Under the pieces are notes generated by a model. That model made no database searches. It worked only from the letters and a program-made list of their open reading frames with translations, and had not been told where the DNA came from. This document shows, in pieces, positions 38,201 through 48,000 of a DNA stretch of 64,000 bases. The translations under genes and the position numbers were made by a program. Source of the DNA: Pseudoalteromonas sp. NC201 (GTDB taxonomy: Bacteria; Pseudomonadota; Gammaproteobacteria; Enterobacterales; Alteromonadaceae); assembly GCF_002850255.1 (NCBI RefSeq), contig NZ_CP022522.1, positions 1,287,001 to 1,351,000 of the forward strand, read 5' to 3'. Position 1 is the first letter of the stretch. Each line of letters begins with the position of its first letter.

Positions 38201-41200
38201 GGTTTTTTGCGCCAATTTTTTGCCTTGATAAAGGCTATTTAAGTCCTCAATTAGGATCCGCCAAGAGACAAAGTCAATGATCAGGTGGTGGAAGGCCAAT
38301 ACCAATACATCTTGGCTTTGGCGTTTGACACGAATTGGCTGCCATAGAGGGCCTGAATTTAACGCAAACTGTGACTGCAAACGGGTTAATTGCTTGGCAA
38401 GCTCGTCGTCACTGAGTGTGTCTGCATCAAGTTTAACTAGAGGCGCCATGGTATTATTTTGTTGGTACTGCTGGGTAATGTGCGCCGTCTTTTGATTGAA
38501 AACAAGGCGGAGCACATCATGTTGCTCAGCAAGCTCGGACAATAGCTCAACTAATCTCTCATCACTGATTGCGCTTGGCATTACAGTGGCAAAAGTTTGG
38601 GCAAAGTGTGCGGGGTTAGCAAACTGATTTGCGAAGAACCACTGCTGGATAGGCAGCAGATCGAACTCGCCTTCAAGCTGGCCTTGTTCGGTTTTTATCG
38701 TAACCTTCTTGTCGCCATTCGCACTGATAAGCTTTGCCAGCCGCGCGGGAGTTGGGGCGGCAAATATCTCTTTAACTTGTACCGTTAACCCAGCTTCTCT
38801 TAAGCGTGAAACCAGCTGAATACTGACAATTGAGTCGCCGCCGATTTGGAAGAAGTTATCCTCAATCCCCACTTGTTCTAGGCCAAGTACCTGTTGCCAA
38901 ATCTCACAAAGCTGGGTCTCTAAGGCATTGCGTGGTGCCACATAGAGGTTGTCGGCTTGAAGCTCTGGCACGGGGAGTGCTTTGCGGTCAAGCTTACCGT
39001 TACCCGTGAGTGGAATATGCTCGATTAGAGTAAAGTGACTGGGCACCATGTATTCAGGTAAAGCAGCACTTAGGGCGAGCTTTACCTCGGTAATTTCAAG
39101 GTCAGGCTCTGCGACAAGATAAGCGGCCAGCGCTTTGCCTTGCGGTGCAGGCACGTCAATCACTACCGCGTTTTGTACGCCTTGTTGGTCGACAATAGCA
39201 GCGGCAATCTCGCCTAGTTCGACACGATAACCACGAATTTTCACCTGCTCATCGTTACGACCGAGATACACCAAGTCGCCGTTGTCTAGGAAGCGGGCAA
39301 GGTCACCGGTTTTGTACAGCTTGCTATGGGCGGGGTCGTGACTAAATGGATTATCAATAAAGCGCTCAGCATTGAGTTCAGGGCGGTTTAAGTAACCCCG
39401 GGCAACCCCAAGGCCTGAAATATATAACTCACCCGGCGCACCAATGGGCATGGGCTGCAGCGACTCAGACAACACATGAAGATTAACGTTAGGGTAGGCT
39501 TTACCTATGCCTTGATGAAGACGTGGGTAGGCCTGTGCTAGCATCGCACCGACTGTGGCTTCCGTTGGGCCATATTCATCGAAAATAGCGTTCACATGGT
39601 CGCTTAATGCGGCGATGGCCAGCTCGGTCAGCGCTTCACCACCGAGCATTAGGGCATCGACTTGTGCGTCGCTGCCAGGCAATAGCGCCATGGCAAGACT
39701 GGGTGTGGTTTTCACAAAGCCAACGTTCGCGGTATTTAGATGAGCTCTAAAGGCGGCGGCATCAAGAATATCGCCTTCATAAACACACACCGTTTGTCCA
39801 GCAAGGAGCGGGCATAAGGTGGTCGTCACCGACAGGTCAAAACAGTAGTTAGAAGAAAAGTCGATATTACGATACTTGTCACCTAACTGGCTGGTTAAGG
39901 CATGAAGGTAGTAAAGCACATTGTGCTGCGTGAGCATCACGCCTTTTGGTAGTCCGGTTGTCCCTGAGGTGTAGATGATATAAGCCAAGTTAGCCAACGC
40001 GGTTGGACGCACTAAGTTCTCATGCTCCACCGCCAGTGCAGGGGTGTTTACGCCGAGCGCTGTGGCTTTTCCAAGCACAGGCTCAAGTGAAGGCAAGTGG
40101 CTTTCCTGGGTTAGCACTAAGTCGGTGTTGGTGTCAGTTAAAATAAATTCAACCCGAGCTTCGGGGTAATCTGGTGAAACAGGCACATAGGCACCACCGG
40201 CTTTGAGCACGGCCAAAATAGCAATAAGCATCTCGCTACTGCGAGAAAAGTAGAGGGCGATAGGGGTATCGGCAGGCAATAGGCCAGCTTGGGCTTTGGG
40301 GTGCTGAGCAATGATTTGCTTCGCAAGGGCATTAGCTTTACCGTTCACTTCGGCATAAGACAGCGTTTCACCGCTGCTGGTTAACATGGCCGCTTGCTCT
40401 GGGGTGTTAGCGGCGTGCTGCTCTACTAAGCTGGCCAGATCTTTGTCGGTAGCAAACGACTCGGCGTTGTTGTGCCAAGCACGGAGTGTGTCAGTCTCAG
40501 TTCTATTTTGTAGGGCTACTTTTGCAAGTGGCTGTGCGGTTCTGGCGATCACCTGATCGATAATATTGATAAAGCGCTCAGCAAGAGTTGCGATCCAGTC
40601 ACTTGGAAATAGTGCGGTGGCATAGTTAATATCACCAAATACTTCTTCGTCACCATTTTGTAGCAGTAAACTAATGTCGAACTTAGCCACTTTATGTAGC
40701 GCTTTTACTTGTGACTCATCCACAGGCGTAAACAGCTGTTGGCTGCTGTCGTCGCTGTTATTTTTAAATTGCTCAAGCGCAAACATCATTTGAAATAGCG
40801 GGTGGCGAGACGGATCCCGTTGTAATTTTAGGGCGTCGACCAATTTATCAAATGGCAGATCTTGGTGCGCCTTTGCCGCTTTTAAGGTTTGGTGCACTTG
40901 TTGGATTAAGGTATTAAAGTCGAGTGCGTTATCAATATGAACTGGCAGGGCTAAGCTATTGACCAAAAAGCCAATAAGATTTTGTGTCTGGCTTAGGTGA
41001 CGGTTGTCAGATGGCGTACCTATGACTAAATCTGACTGACCGCTGGTTGCTTGTAATGTCAATGCCCAGCTGCTGAGCAGTACTACATAAAGACTGGTTT
41101 GTTGCGTTTTGGCTATGGCCTTGAGGGCTTCGCTTCGTTCCTGACCCAAATGAATACGGTGGTCGGCACCGTGATATTGATATTCATTTGGCCTTGGTAG

Positions 41201-42013
41201 TGGCGAATGTAATTCAAGCTGCTCAGCACCTGCAAGTGCATCAGTCCAGTGGTCTAAAAGCTTAGTTAAGGTATCGCCGCTGAGATACTCGCGCTGCCAC
41301 CTTGCGTAATCTTGGTACTGTAACTCAAGCGCTGGTAGCTCAGGCGTTTTGCCTGAAGCTAGCATAAAATAGGCTTGGTGTAGCTCACGCATAAAGATTT
41401 CGGTGGACCAGCCATCAAACGCAATATGGTGCCACATAAATAGCACGTAACGTTCAGCGTCTAATGTCCAACAGCAAACCTTGAACATAGGCTCATTGGC
41501 TAAGTCAAATGGTGTACTGATCGCTTGTTTAACAGCCGTATTAAGCGCAGCTAAGTCAGCCACAGGGCTAGGCGTAATCTCAATACAAGCGCTCAACACT
41601 TCTTGATAGTCGAGGCCTTGCTCGTCTTGACGATAGACACTGCGAAGGACTTCGTGCCTATCTAACACGATATTCAACGCCTGTTCTAAGTGTGCAAGCT
41701 CGGTGTGCTCAGCGAGTTTAACCAAAAACGGAATATGATAAGCGTTGGTGCCATTTTCTAACCGTTCGATAAATAATAAACGCTCTTGCGCAAACGAAAG
41801 CGGATAGCGGTTTAATTCTGGCAGTGTATTAAACGCATCCTTTGAAAAAATTGCTTTTGCTTCAAGGTAATCCATTAGCTGCGTTTTGTTTGACTTTAAC
41901 TTTGCAACAAGCGCAGCATCTGGCGCTTGCGCGCCAAATGACAGCTCTAGTCCGCCGTCTTGCAACCAGATTGAGAGATTGTGATCTTTCAGTTCAGCGA
42001 GCAATGACAACAT
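32216..42013 (-). CDS. altM: NRPS, modules 4-5 with thioesterase (Asn, Leu/Ile)
   Basis: 3265 residues. Order: TubC-like docking domain (1-60), C (66-500, HHIAFDGW), A (513-1030), T (~1040-1105, IGGDS), E (~1120-1555, HHLIIDFVSW), C (~1570-1990, HHSICDGW), A (~2010-2510), T (~2525-2600), E (~2610-3040, HHLVIDGVSW), TE (~3060-3265, GWSFG with Ser3120, His in KGSHNSW). My reading of the specificity pockets is D-L-T-K-M-G-E-V-G for the first (Asn type) and D-A-F-F-N-G-A-V-Y for the second (branched aliphatic, Leu/Ile like). So it adds D-Asn and D-Leu/Ile, then the TE releases and probably cyclises the peptide. The first C looks like LCL (LSFAQERLLF), the second like DCL (LQQGFIFH). A GAGG site precedes the start, two bases after the previous stop. 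Confidence 0.95.
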   Translation of the reverse strand: MLSLLAELKDHNLSIWLQDGGLELSFGAQAPDAALVAKLKSNKTQLMDYLEAKAIFSKDAFNTLPELNRYPLSFAQERLLFIERLENGTNAYHIPFLVKLAEHTELAHLEQALNIVLDRHEVLRSVYRQDEQGLDYQEVLSACIEITPSPVADLAALNTAVKQAISTPFDLANEPMFKVCCWTLDAERYVLFMWHHIAFDGWSTEIFMRELHQAYFMLASGKTPELPALELQYQDYARWQREYLSGDTLTKLLDHWTDALAGAEQLELHSPLPRPNEYQYHGADHRIHLGQERSEALKAIAKTQQTSLYVVLLSSWALTLQATSGQSDLVIGTPSDNRHLSQTQNLIGFLVNSLALPVHIDNALDFNTLIQQVHQTLKAAKAHQDLPFDKLVDALKLQRDPSRHPLFQMMFALEQFKNNSDDSSQQLFTPVDESQVKALHKVAKFDISLLLQNGDEEVFGDINYATALFPSDWIATLAERFINIIDQVIARTAQPLAKVALQNRTETDTLRAWHNNAESFATDKDLASLVEQHAANTPEQAAMLTSSGETLSYAEVNGKANALAKQIIAQHPKAQAGLLPADTPIALYFSRSSEMLIAILAVLKAGGAYVPVSPDYPEARVEFILTDTNTDLVLTQESHLPSLEPVLGKATALGVNTPALAVEHENLVRPTALANLAYIIYTSGTTGLPKGVMLTQHNVLYYLHALTSQLGDKYRNIDFSSNYCFDLSVTTTLCPLLAGQTVCVYEGDILDAAAFRAHLNTANVGFVKTTPSLAMALLPGSDAQVDALMLGGEALTELAIAALSDHVNAIFDEYGPTEATVGAMLAQAYPRLHQGIGKAYPNVNLHVLSESLQPMPIGAPGELYISGLGVARGYLNRPELNAERFIDNPFSHDPAHSKLYKTGDLARFLDNGDLVYLGRNDEQVKIRGYRVELGEIAAAIVDQQGVQNAVVIDVPAPQGKALAAYLVAEPDLEITEVKLALSAALPEYMVPSHFTLIEHIPLTGNGKLDRKALPVPELQADNLYVAPRNALETQLCEIWQQVLGLEQVGIEDNFFQIGGDSIVSIQLVSRLREAGLTVQVKEIFAAPTPARLAKLISANGDKKVTIKTEQGQLEGEFDLLPIQQWFFANQFANPAHFAQTFATVMPSAISDERLVELLSELAEQHDVLRLVFNQKTAHITQQYQQNNTMAPLVKLDADTLSDDELAKQLTRLQSQFALNSGPLWQPIRVKRQSQDVLVLAFHHLIIDFVSWRILIEDLNSLYQGKKLAQKTSSYRQWVETLNQYAHVQAEQIDYWQEVLDTCQTHLTANSTPRNQVIKLDSAFTQTLLFDANQGYHTEPRDLVVAALSLTLAHITGSNDQVIALEGHGREHIAEDIDHSRTVGWFTSLYPLALHAGSSLESAIVNAKEQLRKLPDNGVGFGQFYFSKQVTGTLPTVAFNYLGQIGGTKTQQPSGDFYLTEAITGQPVASENNGHYVLDINAAIIHGQLVLNCTTALSETEFALFQSQFTASLQAVLDTALHTKALGAKQTPSDYNLTGVSFAHLDALRTRYDLAALYPATNLQQGFIFHQLNSPEDTAYRVQSQMQYFDKIDTALYCRAWQLTSLQYPALRCAFDVEETMLQLIVDHTCVDEDNFSVIDISQYSKAEQQAHIEKLANQVLNQPFNFARPGLFTLHLVKRGEAHYHLIKTEHHSICDGWSGPLVMQTVHQNYTQLLQGQEPVLQVDNAYLDAHAYLRDNQAATKAFWQYHVADLSQANDLNTLFSHSTDLETLRHNHDPQALHFALPNEMLSKLQQACQQHSVTLNAAVQFAWHKLIQIHTRDEFTLVGTTIAGRDLPIDGIEQSVGAYINTLPLYLDWPTDATIAQQLEKIQTAILDLNSHANVSLASLQQGGNRLFQSLVVFENYPSLENEQAEAQQARWQFDAAPEQVEYPLALIAKEQGELQLELMYDASLLSPARAAQLQSQLLLILKQVADNTLLPHQHIEIANTVEKARILNEWNKTERESCGFENFNDLFSERVAVFPDAAAVFWQDEALSYQALNRQACQLAQQLLVIKAEIYGDEYQGDFPVLLLHEKQLDSIVAILAILKAGGGYVPVSPEFPDSRIEYIAKDCGAKIVVTQSGLMDRVASTTLASLTHVLSDAPMEETSLDQAVSVSPSDLAYIIYTSGTTGNPKGVEINHEALLNYATDDHFIDPTQLSKVLSLSSISFDAFIFDCFVTLSNGAALHLIDKQTQLDPERLIEYCQAQQIDTCFVTTALFNRLANEDFFLHAGLKQINFGGEAVDLAMVERVKHQAPELMLYHAYGPTETTVYATCCLLNSVNHGAPIGRAIANKSAYVLSPAGKILPPGVAGELYIGGAGMARRYLHRSDLTEQAFLVNPFASDRYLASGWNKMYKTGDLVKWREDGLLEYVGRNDFQVKIRGYRIELGEIETAIKQQPQIHTAFVNVNEQDGIKRIVAYLVMANAESLDEAKLKQALSHMLPSYMLPSAYVTLDALPVTVNGKIDARALPQPDFSQTETHHAPNTEQQKHIAKIWCAVLGIKQIGLEDNFFHIGGDSIMSIQLMSALKRAGYSLSTKDIFTYPTLEALCAFLANNERVEIEAEQGELSGEIKLLPIQQWFLNSHYRHKAHFNQSVMLALPHNTTLDTLERALAQLHQQHDMLRAQFSKTETWQSQYQSIEACPAPKLIHLDTLGLDEQQTGLALSKIHARFELGSGALWHPVLLSDDTPLTRLVLIVHHLVIDGVSWRILVEDLSRLLQGDTLSDKTSSYRQWSDVVAQHPFEQQIPYWQNVLSTQQNIPYGKSQQRLTHQFDTQLTEQLLRLAPAGFNTEINDLLMSAFTRAWCNTFATNYCHLTLEGHGREHLSDHIDTSRTLGWFTSMFPVALKNDTDLSTLIIQSKETLRAIPDKGLGFSELVRRGEFSFNQLPKVSFNYLGQLDSNSDAQDQGIRMLNAHSGDASSKNNQDEMALIVNAEVRQMRLQVSIASQLDETQTTAFIEQFDAALRAVVSHSITAANPQGIKTLSDIEIGVLVNEADAPIEWFFFPPGGGGAESYLQSIAPKISAPCYCFNNIYAAQEKPKGSLAYDYYQFQTLALQYAIHLKKLKPSGPYRIFGWSFGATLALEVAKLLQNEGDTVEHLVFVDPCFDYAAMHDEVFALHPEFSHLEPDRINYHYQNDPAFSSTAKVTLFSAGCAVEVAQSDSLELQLSSHIINRYLDKNQNLIEEAMQPSQVQVFTMKGSHNSWVKTPEDLIKMSEIMNTL
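38862..40477 (-). repeat. Direct repeat copy A: Asn adenylation domain DNA
   Basis: 1616 bases matching 42233-43848 (offset 3371) with one difference found by eye, base 38954 (G) versus 42325 (A), which is silent. Identity stops abruptly: one border is in the carrier-protein core just before IGGDS, the other in the C-A linker (WHNNAES). It encodes residues 513-1051 of this NRPS. Confidence 0.97.
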
Positions 42014-42015
42014 GG

Positions 42016-45000
42016 TTAAATCCTCATGCTATTAGTTTGTTCTTGTTGTGATCCGGAGTCTGCTTTAATCTCGATATCCACGCTCAGCGTCTCTAAGTTG
42101 TCGACGATTGCGGCAATATGGGTATGCTCAAACAAGGCTGAAATTGGGATGTTTAAATCCAGTGCTTTATTACACGCATTCATCAACCGGATAGCCGAGA
42201 TAGAGTCCCCCCCGATACTGAAGAAATTATCTTCAATCCCCACTTGTTCTAGGCCAAGTACCTGTTGCCAAATCTCACAAAGCTGGGTCTCTAAGGCATT
42301 GCGTGGTGCCACATAGAGGTTGTCAGCTTGAAGCTCTGGCACGGGGAGTGCTTTGCGGTCAAGCTTACCGTTACCCGTGAGTGGAATATGCTCGATTAGA
42401 GTAAAGTGACTGGGCACCATGTATTCAGGTAAAGCAGCACTTAGGGCGAGCTTTACCTCGGTAATTTCAAGGTCAGGCTCTGCGACAAGATAAGCGGCCA
42501 GCGCTTTGCCTTGCGGTGCAGGCACGTCAATCACTACCGCGTTTTGTACGCCTTGTTGGTCGACAATAGCAGCGGCAATCTCGCCTAGTTCGACACGATA
42601 ACCACGAATTTTCACCTGCTCATCGTTACGACCGAGATACACCAAGTCGCCGTTGTCTAGGAAGCGGGCAAGGTCACCGGTTTTGTACAGCTTGCTATGG
42701 GCGGGGTCGTGACTAAATGGATTATCAATAAAGCGCTCAGCATTGAGTTCAGGGCGGTTTAAGTAACCCCGGGCAACCCCAAGGCCTGAAATATATAACT
42801 CACCCGGCGCACCAATGGGCATGGGCTGCAGCGACTCAGACAACACATGAAGATTAACGTTAGGGTAGGCTTTACCTATGCCTTGATGAAGACGTGGGTA
42901 GGCCTGTGCTAGCATCGCACCGACTGTGGCTTCCGTTGGGCCATATTCATCGAAAATAGCGTTCACATGGTCGCTTAATGCGGCGATGGCCAGCTCGGTC
43001 AGCGCTTCACCACCGAGCATTAGGGCATCGACTTGTGCGTCGCTGCCAGGCAATAGCGCCATGGCAAGACTGGGTGTGGTTTTCACAAAGCCAACGTTCG
43101 CGGTATTTAGATGAGCTCTAAAGGCGGCGGCATCAAGAATATCGCCTTCATAAACACACACCGTTTGTCCAGCAAGGAGCGGGCATAAGGTGGTCGTCAC
43201 CGACAGGTCAAAACAGTAGTTAGAAGAAAAGTCGATATTACGATACTTGTCACCTAACTGGCTGGTTAAGGCATGAAGGTAGTAAAGCACATTGTGCTGC
43301 GTGAGCATCACGCCTTTTGGTAGTCCGGTTGTCCCTGAGGTGTAGATGATATAAGCCAAGTTAGCCAACGCGGTTGGACGCACTAAGTTCTCATGCTCCA
43401 CCGCCAGTGCAGGGGTGTTTACGCCGAGCGCTGTGGCTTTTCCAAGCACAGGCTCAAGTGAAGGCAAGTGGCTTTCCTGGGTTAGCACTAAGTCGGTGTT
43501 GGTGTCAGTTAAAATAAATTCAACCCGAGCTTCGGGGTAATCTGGTGAAACAGGCACATAGGCACCACCGGCTTTGAGCACGGCCAAAATAGCAATAAGC
43601 ATCTCGCTACTGCGAGAAAAGTAGAGGGCGATAGGGGTATCGGCAGGCAATAGGCCAGCTTGGGCTTTGGGGTGCTGAGCAATGATTTGCTTCGCAAGGG
43701 CATTAGCTTTACCGTTCACTTCGGCATAAGACAGCGTTTCACCGCTGCTGGTTAACATGGCCGCTTGCTCTGGGGTGTTAGCGGCGTGCTGCTCTACTAA
43801 GCTGGCCAGATCTTTGTCGGTAGCAAACGACTCGGCGTTGTTGTGCCATTGGCTAAGCGTTGTCTGCATTTGGTTATTGACCAAGCTAATGCTTTGATGG
43901 CTTTGTGTCAGTCGCTCCCCAAGCTGAACCAAAATAGCTTGTACTTGGTCAAGGATCCACTCTGCCCGTGCGGTGCTCAGCCATTCCCCGTTGTAATGCA
44001 TCACAAAGTCTAAGCGGTCTTGTTCGCTTTGGACCACCACAGAAAGCGGATAGTCGCCTTTTTCTATTGATTCTCTAAACTTCCAACTGCCGGTATTTTC
44101 TGGAGTCGGGTAGTTTTCAAATACAAATAGGGTATGGAACAAGCGTTGACCATCACGTTGCAGTTTCGACAAGCTCATGTCGCTGTGGCTATTGAGTGCA
44201 GCTACGCCTTTTTGAATGGCTTTGAGAATGTCATTACAACTTGCTTCTGCTTGCCAATTCACCACTAAAGGTAAGGTATTGATGAACAAACCGACCGCTT
44301 GTTCAATCCCATTGACTGGAATTTCACGACCGGAAACTGTGCTACCAACAATCGTTTGGCTATCACCAGAATAGGTTTGCAGTAACTTATGCCAAGCAAA
44401 TTGCAATGCAACGTTGAGGGTTACGCCAGCTTGTTGACAAGTATGTTGTAGCGACCTAAACGCCTCGCCTTGAAGACTAAACTGCACCGATTGCACTTGC
44501 TCAACGATTCGACTTTGCGATAAGTCATACTGACCACCAAGCAACAAGTTAATATCGTTTGCGGTATCAAATTCGGCTTGTTGTTGCTGCCAGTAAGCCT
44601 GAGTTTGCTTGGCATTTTTAAGGTAATAAGCTTGCGCCTCTAAATAGGTTTGCTGCGCTTGCACCTCTGGTGTTTTCCCTGCACAAAGCTGGCGATAATA
44701 CTCAGCGACTGCTTGCAGGATTAACGGTCCACTCCAGCCATCATTAATGGCATGGTGCTCGGTTTTAATAAGTGTGTAGAGGTTTTCACTGCGCTTAAAT
44801 AAGGTGAAGCGAATAAGCCCCGGTTGACTTAGGTCAAACGGAACTTGTCGGTCTGCGGCTTGGGCTTTGCTGATGGCTTGCTGTTGGCCGTGCTCGTCAA
44901 GGGATGACAGATCTACTTTGGTGAAGTGGCTGTCATCGATACTGGCATCGCGACACACCACTTGGAGTAGACACTCTTGCCAATCAAAAGCGGTGCGAAG

Positions 45001-48000
45001 AATAGGGAAGCGAAGCGATGCTAAACGCCAGGCATGAATAAAGTGTTCAACCTCTAGCGCTTGTTCAATATCCATGACCAATTGCACTCGGTAGGCATCA
45101 TCCGTTGGGAAGTTAACAGCATGATAGATAAAGCCTTGTTGCAAGCTATTAGCCGGGTAAAGTGCTTCGATATTATAGTGCTTGCTCAGCGCTTGATAAT
45201 GCCCATAAGACAAGTCGCTTAATCCCAAATCGCTAGGGGTTTGCTGTGGTGTTTGCGCGGCTAGTTCACAACTTGCATTAATGACCTGATGAAGCGCCAT
45301 TTCAAAGTGCTCAACAAATGCCAACGACTGTGATTGGTTCAACCTCGAAACCACATCAAAGTGAAGCTTGTCACCGCGAACTGCGCCATTGATGTTGAGT
45401 AGCAGTGCATTGTCAGCCTGAGCGTTTGCCTCAGTCATCACATAGCCTGCTTGAGTATCATCCAGCTGCCAATCTCGGTTTTGCTGTTGTTGCTGATTCA
45501 ATTGACCTAGGTAGTTAAAGCTCACCTGAGGGCGAATTGCGCTGACTTTGTCTGCTTGCACAAAAGCGCCATAACCCACGCCTTTATCCGGGATTTGGCG
45601 CAGCATTTCTTTGGTGTTTGCGATGGTTGCAATAACGTCGTCGTGGTGTTCAAGGCGCACAGGATACATACTGGTAAACCAGCCTAAGGTTTGCGACACA
45701 TCCAAGCGCGGATCTATATTTTCACGACCATGACCTTCAAGTTGAATATGATTAACGGTACTGTCAAAAGTGCTGTGTAGGGCAATATTGAGTGCCGCCA
45801 AAAGCAAGTCGTTAATGTCAGTATTCAAACCAAGATTGGCATCTCGTAGCAATTTAGCGGTCGTTTCTTGCTCAAACGTGATGCTGTATTGTGATTGTGC
45901 TGAGTAAGTGGGTTGGCTAGTAAAGCCTTTTTGTACCCGCTGCCAATAGTACGCTTGCTCAGGGTGAGCCGAAGGGTAGGTGGCAATGGCATCCACCCAC
46001 TGACGATAGCTGGTAAGCTTGTCTGTTAGTGCTTCACCATTTAATAGGGTTTGTAAGTCTTGGCTTAACACCCGCCACGATACCACATCAATAATGGCAT
46101 GATGGAAGGCAAAGAATACCTGACTGCCCTCGGCCGTTTTCACCAACGCTGCCTGCCACAGGGGGCCATTGAATAAATCAAATTGGCTTTGTAGTTTGGT
46201 CAATTCGTTAAATAACGCGTCTTTACTCAGAGCCGTTGCATCAAGTAATGGGACTTCAAGCTCTATTGCCGCTTGGTACGCTTGTTTTACCCCGTTGCTG
46301 GTCTGAACAAAGTGACAACGTAGCATGTCATGATGCTCGCTCAGCGCTTGAATAGCTTGAGTCAGCCCCGGGTGTTCAATGTGTTCAGGTAAGTTAAGGG
46401 TAAATGCTTGGTTCCAATGGTGTGGATTTGGTAGCCCTAAATCGAAAAACCACTGTTGGATAGGCAGTAGTGCAAACTCACCACTTAACCTACCTTGCTC
46501 CGTGATAAGTTCAATGGTTTCAGTGCTAACGTGTTGAATTAAATAGGCCTGCGCTGCCACGCTTGGGGCGTCAATGATGTCTTTAACCTGAAGGTTAAAG
46601 CCAGCTTTACGCAGCGCAGACACAAGTTGAATACTGACAATAGAGTCGCCACCGACTTTGAAAAAGTCATCATTAACGCCCACTTGTTCTAGACCCAATA
46701 CTGACTGCCAAATACCACACAATTGTTTTTCTAATTCGCTGCTCGGGGCTTGATAGTTGTCTTCATCCACCACGGTTGGAATAGGCAGTTGCTTGTGATC
46801 CAGCTTACCATTGTTGTTAAACGGTAACGCCGACATCACTTCAAAGTAGCTTGGGATCATATAGCTAGGTAAAACCTGAGCCAGTTCCTGTTTTACTGCA
46901 TTGAGGTCTAACTCGCCGTGCTCTGGTACCACGTATGCAGCAAGTTGCTTGTTGCCCGCTTGTTCGAATACCACCACAGCGGCGACTTTCACTTGCGCCA
47001 ATTCGTTGAGTTGAGCTTCTATTTCAGCAAGCTCAATCCTAAACCCGCGGATCTTCACTTGGTGATCGTTACGGCCTAAAAACTCTAGTACGCCAGACTC
47101 GGACCAACGTCCTAAGTCTCCCGTTTTATACAGTTTATCTAGCCCGAGTTGTTTGGCCTTTGCGCTTGCAAACGGGTTATCGATAAAGCGCGCAGCACTC
47201 ATTTCTGGTTTATTAAGGTAGCCACAGGCAAGTCCGGCACCCGCTATAAATATCTCGCCTGTCGCGCCGTATGGCACTGGATTAAGATGTTTATCAAGCA
47301 ATAATACTTGGCGATGATTAATGGCTTGGCCGATGGGCACCGGGCCATCAATATTGGCACATGGATAGAAAGTGGTAAATGTCGTGCTTTCAGTTGGACC
47401 ATATGCGTTTATCACCAACTCAGGTCGCGTATCTCTGGCGAGAATGCGTTTAACTATGCTTGGAGTGATTGCCTCACCGCCTGTTAGTACGCAGCGGACA
47501 TTGTCATAAATATCAGGTTGTTGTAAATACAGCGAATCAAACAGTGTGCGCGTTAGCCAAAGTACACTAACACCGTGTTGTTTAATTAACCTTGATAGGC
47601 TGTCAGGATCCGCGCCTTGTTGCGCACTTGCTACAACCAATTTGCAGCCGTTTATCAGTGGTGTCCAAATTTCAAACGTTGCGGCGTCAAAATTTGGATT
47701 AGATAGGTGAATAAACACGTCGTTTTCTGACGTGTTTATTAAATCAGTATCTTGTACCAAAGAAACAACGCCACGGTGTGGAACGACCACGCCTTTTGGC
47801 TCACCTGTCGTACCGGATGTATAGATCACATAGGCTTCGGTTTGCGCATGTGCGCCTGATAGTACGGGCGCTGCATCAGACAAAGACAAGCTATCTAAGC
47901 AGGTAATTTGCGGCTCTGCATCACAACTTACAACGAGTGTTTCGATACGCGGGCGCAGCTCGCTTTGTGTTAAAATCAAACCAAGTTGCGTGTCGTTGAG

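Noticed and set aside
39555..43114. Two identical 62-codon plus-strand frames (39555-39743 and 42926-43114)
   Set aside because: They are antisense shadows that are identical only because the A-domain DNA is duplicated.
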